Below are positions 6,159 through 9,657 of a stretch of 9,657 nt of DNA, in pieces (within the stretch, counting starts at the first letter, position 1; the number at the start of each line of letters is the position of its first letter). Made by a program: the position numbers and the translations under genes. This DNA is from Methanobacteriota archaeon (GTDB lineage Archaea; Thermoplasmatota; Thermoplasmata; RBG-16-68-12). The notes under the pieces were generated by a model that was not told where the DNA came from, searched no databases, and worked only from the letters and a program-made list of their open reading frames with translations. The stretch spans positions 1-9,657 of the forward strand of contig VBMC01000144.1 of NCBI GenBank assembly GCA_005879015.1, written 5' to 3'.

Positions 6159-6944
6159 CTATTCTCCGTATCGTCGTTGGCGCATCTGGTACGATCGAAG
6201 GGCTCGGAGGAAGTCGATCTTCCGGAAGCCGGGCCAGTAGACGTCGACAAAGTACAACTCCGAGTAAGCGAGCTGCCACAGCAAGAAGTTCGAGATCCGC
6301 TCCTCCCCGCTCGTCCGCAGGACGAGGTCCGGATCCGGCAGGTCCGCCGTGTAAAGGCGTTTCGAGAAGAACTTCTCATCCACGTCGTCCGGGTCCACCT
6401 TGCCGGCCTGGGCGTCCAGGACCACGTCGCGGATCGCCCGCAGGATTTCCTCCCGTCCGCCGTAGGCCACGGCCACGTTGAAACGGTATTGGTCGTATTG
6501 TTCGGTCCGACCTTCGGCATACTCGATCGCCTCGATCACCTCGGGCGGCAGGAGTTCCCGGTTCCCGAACACGCTGACCCGGATCTTGTGGCGGTGGACC
6601 CGCTCGTCGTCTCCGACCCGACGGAAATTCTCCGCGAAGAGGTGCATCAAGTGCTGGACCTCCTCGTTCGCTCGCCGGATGTTCTCCGTCGAGAAGGCGA
6701 ACACGGTCAGGATGCGGACGCCGACTTCGAGGCACCACTCGAGCACCTCCTCAAGTTTGTCTCGGCCTTTCACGTGTCCATCGAGGACGTTCCCGAGGCC
6801 GATCTCCCGAGCGAACCGACGATTCCCATCCATGATGATCGCCACATGATGTGGCACGGGGGCCTGTTTAACCTGATGCAGGAGCCGGCGTTCGTAGGCC
6901 TGATAGGCGGCATCACTGATGATCTTGGAGATGTCCGTCGGCAC
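6159..6944 (-). CDS. uppS: Cis-prenyltransferase (polyprenyl diphosphate synthase, UppS family)
   Basis: Condenses isopentenyl diphosphate in cis onto an allylic primer to make the long polyprenyl carrier used for glycan and N-glycosylation precursors. It has 261 aa, normal for the family. Motifs in order are HVAIIMDGNRRFA (33-45, catalytic Asp39), GHVKG (56-60), FAFSTEN (82-88), NVAVAYGGR (156-164), DPDLVLRTSGEERISNF (204-220, pyrophosphate-binding Arg210 and Arg216) and ELYFVDVYWPGFRKID (from 229). The ~30-residue N-terminal helix before HVAIIMDG is common in archaeal and eukaryotic members. The start is GTG 6944, supported by a TATA-like element 24-31 nt upstream. Chain length cannot be read from the sequence; archaeal products are dolichol- or undecaprenol-like lipids. 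Confidence 0.95.
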   Translation of the reverse strand: MPTDISKIISDAAYQAYERRLLHQVKQAPVPHHVAIIMDGNRRFAREIGLGNVLDGHVKGRDKLEEVLEWCLEVGVRILTVFAFSTENIRRANEEVQHLMHLFAENFRRVGDDERVHRHKIRVSVFGNRELLPPEVIEAIEYAEGRTEQYDQYRFNVAVAYGGREEILRAIRDVVLDAQAGKVDPDDVDEKFFSKRLYTADLPDPDLVLRTSGEERISNFLLWQLAYSELYFVDVYWPGFRKIDFLRALRSYQMRQRRYGE

Positions 6945-6967
6945 CTAGGGATGCGACGAATGCCGAC

Positions 6968-6985
6968 CTATTTAGCCATTCGCGG
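6968..6985 (-). promoter_or_regulatory. BRE/TATA promoter of the cis-prenyltransferase gene
   Basis: The minus strand reads CCGCGAATGGCTAAATAG. The CGCGAA part is BRE-like. CTAAATAG (6968-6975) lies 24-31 nt before GTG 6944, giving a leaderless transcript and supporting that start. It sits in the divergent region 6945-7142 shared with the CDIN1-like gene. Confidence 0.6.
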
Positions 6986-7062
6986 GGACCGCAGGTACAG
7001 GTGGCGGGAGGCGCCGCTCGCGGTCCGCCATCCCATCGTCGTGTTCGCGTTCCCGCGCCTCA

Positions 7063-7078
7063 CCCGCAAACCTTTAAG
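7063..7078 (+). promoter_or_regulatory. BRE/TATA promoter of the CDIN1-like gene
   Basis: CCCGCAAACCTTTAAG differs by one base from the promoter of the aIF1A gene (7985-8000). Using the same TATA-to-start spacing, transcription should begin near 7103. That leaves a pyrimidine-rich leader of about 40 nt before ATG 7143, unlike the leaderless genes around it. The rest of the gap (6978-7062) holds only a 7-bp inverted repeat, GGACCGC at 6986-6992 and GCGGTCC at 7020-7026, of uncertain meaning. Confidence 0.65.
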
Positions 7079-7142
7079 TACGCTATTTTGTTGGTGCCGT
7101 CAGTTCCTTTCATCTCTTCAGTGTGGTTTAGTGGCCTTATCG

Positions 7143-7979
7143 ATGAAATTAGGTGAGTACCAGGACCTTTACCGAAAACTCGGGACGGTCCAGGACATCG
7201 ACTTCCTAGCGGAGAACTTCGGTTATGATAAAGAGCTTCTCCTCGTCGTCTACACGCAACGGATCGTCCGCGACACGACGAAGAAGTTCTATCGGGTGAA
7301 GGCCCAGGCGCGGCGGCTCGCCTTCATGTGGCAGAACGGGACGAGCCTCCTAGAGATCGCCCGAAGGTTCGACTTTCCGCCGATCCTCACCGCCCTGATG
7401 GTGCTGGAGCAGCGGAGGATCTCCCGCAAGAACTTCTGGAAGATGATCAACGACATCAACGGCATCAAGGACAAGCGCCTGCGACGGGAGCTCGAGGAAG
7501 TGAACCGCGCGGACATCGTCTACTCTCCCGAGGGGACCGCCCGTCAGTACGCCCGCGGTCGGTGGGGCGAGGCGAAGCTTTCCACCTGGCTCAATGCACG
7601 CGGTCTCCAGTACGAGACGGAGAAGGACCTCCGAGCGAAGTACGACAAGACGCCGGATATCCTGATGCACAAGCCGCTCGAGATGAACGGCTCGCGGAAG
7701 TATTGGATCGAGTCGAAGGCGACGTTCGGCGATCCGTACGAGATTCGACGACACATCAAGAAGCAGCTGCAGCCATACAGCGACCTGTTCGGCGACGGTG
7801 CGGTCGTGTACTGGTTCGGCTACGTGGACGATCAGCAATACGCTCTTCCGGAGGGCGTCGACATCGTGAGTCCAACCTTCTTCGAGACACCGCCGGTTCC
7901 CTTCCCGTATGCCCCCGTAGGGGAGACGCGCATGGAAGACCGGACCCTCGTTCCCGACGCCGTCGATCTCCCGGAGTGA
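7143..7979 (+). CDS. CDIN1/C15orf41-like TPD-domain protein, probable PD-(D/E)XK nuclease
   Basis: A 278-aa archaeal homologue of human CDIN1 (C15orf41), the protein mutated in congenital dyserythropoietic anaemia type Ib. It shares the family hallmark YDKTPD (167-172), WIESKATFGD (188-197) and VVYWFGY (221-227), which match human YDKTPD, WIESKASFGD and VIYWYGF. Glu143 (WGEAKL), Asp172 and Glu190-x-Lys192 have the spacing and order of a PD-(D/E)XK nuclease site, so metal-dependent nuclease activity is likely but not proven. Residues 1-120 are helical and basic, with a helix-turn-helix-like segment (GTSLLEIARRFDFPP, 66-80), probably for nucleic-acid binding. ATG 7143 is preferred because its N-terminus aligns with the human start; GTG 7131 (four codons earlier) is possible. 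The same frame stays open upstream opposite uppS, but that part is not coding. Confidence 0.88.
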   Translation: MKLGEYQDLYRKLGTVQDIDFLAENFGYDKELLLVVYTQRIVRDTTKKFYRVKAQARRLAFMWQNGTSLLEIARRFDFPPILTALMVLEQRRISRKNFWKMINDINGIKDKRLRRELEEVNRADIVYSPEGTARQYARGRWGEAKLSTWLNARGLQYETEKDLRAKYDKTPDILMHKPLEMNGSRKYWIESKATFGDPYEIRRHIKKQLQPYSDLFGDGAVVYWFGYVDDQQYALPEGVDIVSPTFFETPPVPFPYAPVGETRMEDRTLVPDAVDLPE

Positions 7980-7984
7980 GCGGA

Positions 7985-8000
7985 CCCGCAAACGTTTAAG
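7985..8000 (+). promoter_or_regulatory. BRE/TATA promoter of the aIF1A gene
   Basis: CCCGCAAACGTTTAAG lies just after the CDIN1-like stop codon. TTTAAG (7995-8000) lies 25-30 nt before GTG 8025, giving a leaderless transcript. The 17-base block including the preceding A matches 7062-7078 with one mismatch. Confidence 0.7.
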
Positions 8001-8024
8001 CCATCCGTCCCCATCGACACGGGA

Positions 8025-8330
8025 GTGGCCGAAGAAGAGGTCGTCCGAGTCCGGATGCCGCGCACGAAAGACGGCGAAATCCTCGCTATCGCGGATCAAC
8101 TTCTCGGGGCGTCCCGGATCCGCGTGATGTGCGCGGACGGCAAGAGTCGACTCGGTCGAATCCCGGGCAAACTGAAGAAACGGATGTGGATCCGCGAGGG
8201 CGACCTCCTCGTCGTCAAGGTCTGGCAGTTCCAAGACGAGAAGTGCGACATCAAGCACCGCTACATGAGGACCGAGGCGGGCTACATGAGCCGCCGCGGT
8301 CTCATCCCGAAATCGATCAACGTCTTCTAA
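8025..8330 (+). CDS. eif1A: Translation initiation factor aIF1A
   Basis: A 101-aa OB-fold initiation factor, the archaeal homologue of eIF1A and bacterial IF1. It binds the ribosomal A-site region of the small subunit and promotes initiator-tRNA and mRNA binding. The sequence carries the family core RVRMPRTKDGEILAIADQLL (8-27), RVMCADGKSRLGRIPGK (33-49), KKRMWIREGD (51-60) and the DEKCDIKHRYM segment (71-81). Length is normal for archaea, with a short basic C-terminal end. The start GTG 8025 is supported by the leaderless promoter just upstream. The RIO1 gene begins 45 nt downstream with its own weaker TATA-like element. Confidence 0.97.
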   Translation: MAEEEVVRVRMPRTKDGEILAIADQLLGASRIRVMCADGKSRLGRIPGKLKKRMWIREGDLLVVKVWQFQDEKCDIKHRYMRTEAGYMSRRGLIPKSINVF

Positions 8331-8335
8331 CGCCC

Positions 8336-8349
8336 ACAAAGCTCTTAGT
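8336..8349 (+). promoter_or_regulatory. Putative promoter of the rio1–KH operon
   Basis: ACAAAGCTCTTAG (8337-8349) has the CAAA-spacer-(T)TAG layout of the other promoters, 27-39 nt before ATG 8376. It is weaker than the aIF1A promoter, so rio1 may also be reached by read-through. Confidence 0.4.
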
Positions 8350-8375
8350 CGACCCGGTCGTTCGTTTTCGCATCG

Positions 8376-9140
8376 ATGTTCGACGACCGACAAATGAGGC
8401 ATCTCGAAACTCAGGTCGACGCCCTCCGGACGAAGCAAAAGGACTCGGCGACCCGCAAGACGTACGACCAGGTCTTCGACCACGCCGCGCTCCTGACCAT
8501 CGCGTCCCTGATCAGCGACGGGGTGATTTCGACCTTGGACTATCCCGTGAGCACGGGGAAGGAGGCGAACGTCTTCCACGCGACGGACGCCGCAGGCCTC
8601 GCGAAGGCCCTCAAGATTTATCGCATCAACACGGCGACCTTCCGGAACATCGCCCTGTACATCGAAGGCGATCCCCGGTTCAAACGCGTGAAACGGGCGA
8701 CGAAGCCGACGATTTTCGCGTGGGCCCAGAAAGAATACAAGAACCTGGTGCGGATGGAGGATGCCGGCGTTCGCGTCCCGACCCCGGAACGGGTCCTCGA
8801 CAACGTGTTGGTCATGGCATATATCGGAGACGAGAGCACGCCCGCTCCTTCTCTCCGCGAAGTCGCGTTGGAATCGCCCGCGGCCGTATACCAGGACGTC
8901 GTCGCGAACTTGCAGGCAATCCGGAAGTCGCAGCTCGTCCACGCGGACATGAGCGAATACAATCTCCTCTGGTGGCAGGACCGCGTCGTCGTGATCGACG
9001 TCGGTCAGGCGGTGCCCTTGGATCATCCCCATGCGGAGGAATGGTTTCGTCGGGATGTCGCGAACATTGCTCGGTTCTTCAAACGCCTGCGCGTCGACAC
9101 CACCCCGGCTTCCCTCGAGCAGGCGATCCTGCGGGACTGA
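8376..9140 (+). CDS. rio1: RIO1 serine kinase/ATPase
   Basis: Atypical protein kinase/ATPase of 254 aa needed in late small-subunit maturation in eukaryotes, and presumed so in archaea. Motifs are the P-loop-like STGKEANVF (59-67), catalytic-type Lys80 in KALKIYRINT, the RIO1-type flexible region with FRNIALYIEGDPRF (89-102), the catalytic loop VHADMSEYN (188-196, Asp191 and Asn196) and the metal-binding IDVGQAV (207-213, Asp208). The RIO1-specific DPRF segment distinguishes it from RIO2. The N-terminal ~55 residues are helical and charged, as usual. Length is normal and all catalytic residues are present. The KH-domain gene starts one base after its stop, so both are probably translated from one mRNA. 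Confidence 0.96.
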   Translation: MFDDRQMRHLETQVDALRTKQKDSATRKTYDQVFDHAALLTIASLISDGVISTLDYPVSTGKEANVFHATDAAGLAKALKIYRINTATFRNIALYIEGDPRFKRVKRATKPTIFAWAQKEYKNLVRMEDAGVRVPTPERVLDNVLVMAYIGDESTPAPSLREVALESPAAVYQDVVANLQAIRKSQLVHADMSEYNLLWWQDRVVVIDVGQAVPLDHPHAEEWFRRDVANIARFFKRLRVDTTPASLEQAILRD

Positions 9141-9141
9141 C

Positions 9142-9657
9142 ATGTTGTACGCTCGAATTCCTGCGGAACGGCTTGGCGTCCTCATTGGCCCGGAGGGCGT
9201 GACGAAGCAGCGGCTCCAGCAGTCGACCGGGACACGGATCGCGGTTGACTCTGTGAGCGGCGAGGTGACGATCGACGAGACCGGCGCGTCGGATCCGGTG
9301 CTGGCCCTGAAAGCCCGCGACATCGTCCAGGCGATGGCTCGCGGCTTTTCGGAGGACCGCGCATTCCGCCTCCTCGACGAAGACGCGTACCTGGAGGTCC
9401 TCGACATCAAGGACTTCGCCCATTCGAGGAACCGGGTCGCTCAGATTCGGGCCCGACTGATCGGGACGCGGGGGAAGACTCGTCGCATCATTGAGGAGCT
9501 AACCGGCGTCGACGTGAGCGTGTGGGGACACACCGTCGCCCTGATCGGAGGCCCCTTCGAAATGGTCATCGCCCGGGACGCGATCATCATGCTCCTCCGG
9601 GGCAGCGAGCACAAAACCGTGTACCGATTCCTCGAAAGAAAACGGGGGGACCTCAAA
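9142..9657 (+). CDS. Two-KH-domain protein, archaeal Dim2/Pno1 (Krr1-like), C-terminus cut by window end
   Basis: The open frame from ATG 9142 runs to the last base of the window, giving 172 codons without a stop, so the gene is partial. KH1 carries the GPEG loop (16-19) in IGPEGV. KH2 carries GTRG (108-111) in LIGTRGKTRRIIEELTG. DEDAYLEVLDIKDF (79-92) and HKTVYRFLERKRGDLK (157-172) are family signatures of archaeal Dim2/Pno1-type proteins, which bind near the 3' end of small-subunit rRNA. Family members are about 180-190 aa, so only a short C-terminal part should be missing. It is the third gene of the aIF1A–RIO1–KH order common in archaea. The one-base gap after rio1 (TGACATG) suggests translational coupling. 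Confidence 0.94.
   Translation, partial: MLYARIPAERLGVLIGPEGVTKQRLQQSTGTRIAVDSVSGEVTIDETGASDPVLALKARDIVQAMARGFSEDRAFRLLDEDAYLEVLDIKDFAHSRNRVAQIRARLIGTRGKTRRIIEELTGVDVSVWGHTVALIGGPFEMVIARDAIIMLLRGSEHKTVYRFLERKRGDLK

Noticed and set aside
6986..7026. 7-bp inverted repeat GGACCGC / GCGGTCC with a 27-nt loop in the divergent promoter region
   Set aside because: Short arms, long loop and GC-rich context make chance likely; kept only as a note.
6177..7142. Open frame continuing ~320 codons upstream of the CDIN1-like start
   Set aside because: This part is antisense to the cis-prenyltransferase gene, and the promoter at 7063-7078 and homology to CDIN1 place the start at 7143 (or 7131).
7350..9410. 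Very long minus-strand open frame (686 codons) opposite the CDIN1-like, aIF1A, RIO1 and KH genes
   Set aside because: It lies antisense to four clearly conserved genes; its translation is low-complexity and Arg/Asp/His/Val-rich with no motif. GC-rich codon bias removes stops in this antisense frame.

Overview
The window is about 9.7 kb of gene-dense, GC-rich archaeal chromosome. The archaeal signature is strong. It carries an exosome Csl4 subunit, an aIF1A–RIO1–KH (Dim2/Pno1-like) cluster, a METTL5-type RNA methylase, an archaeal-type cis-prenyltransferase, and BRE/TATA-like promoters sitting about 22-33 nt before start codons, which implies leaderless transcripts. The high GC, leaderless layout and gene content suggest a Thermoplasmatota-like euryarchaeon; that placement is inference and was not tested by phylogeny. 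No RNA genes, CRISPR array, insertion sequence, integrase or attachment site was found, so this looks like core chromosome and not a mobile island.

Layout. (1) 1-1683, plus strand: METTL5-like rRNA methylase, exosome Csl4 with an unusual RGG-rich tail, and a 54-residue coiled-coil/acidic microprotein. (2) 1739-4969, plus strand: a divergent SHMT-family PLP enzyme with its own TATA box, then a tight three-gene cassette. The cassette is a ThiF/MoeB-type E1-like adenylyltransferase, a ThiI-like PP-loop enzyme lacking the THUMP region, and a 94-residue protein of unknown function. (3) 5016-6944, minus strand: a tail-anchored DUF155/RMD1-family protein and an undecaprenyl-type cis-prenyltransferase, each with its own promoter. 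(4) 7143-9657, plus strand: an archaeal homologue of human CDIN1 (C15orf41, TPD domain, probable PD-(D/E)XK nuclease), then aIF1A, RIO1 kinase and a two-KH-domain protein cut by the window end.

How they fit together. Most genes concern RNA: rRNA methylation, RNA decay, tRNA or cofactor sulfur transfer, translation initiation and small-subunit maturation. RIO1 and the KH protein are linked to 40S/30S maturation. The cis-prenyltransferase makes the polyprenyl carrier lipid. The least understood parts are the SHMT-like enzyme with altered active-site positions, the E1 / PP-loop / small-protein cassette, the CDIN1-like nuclease next to translation genes, and the Csl4 tail. No intergenic stretch exceeds 300 bases. 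The longest is the divergent promoter region 6945-7142.
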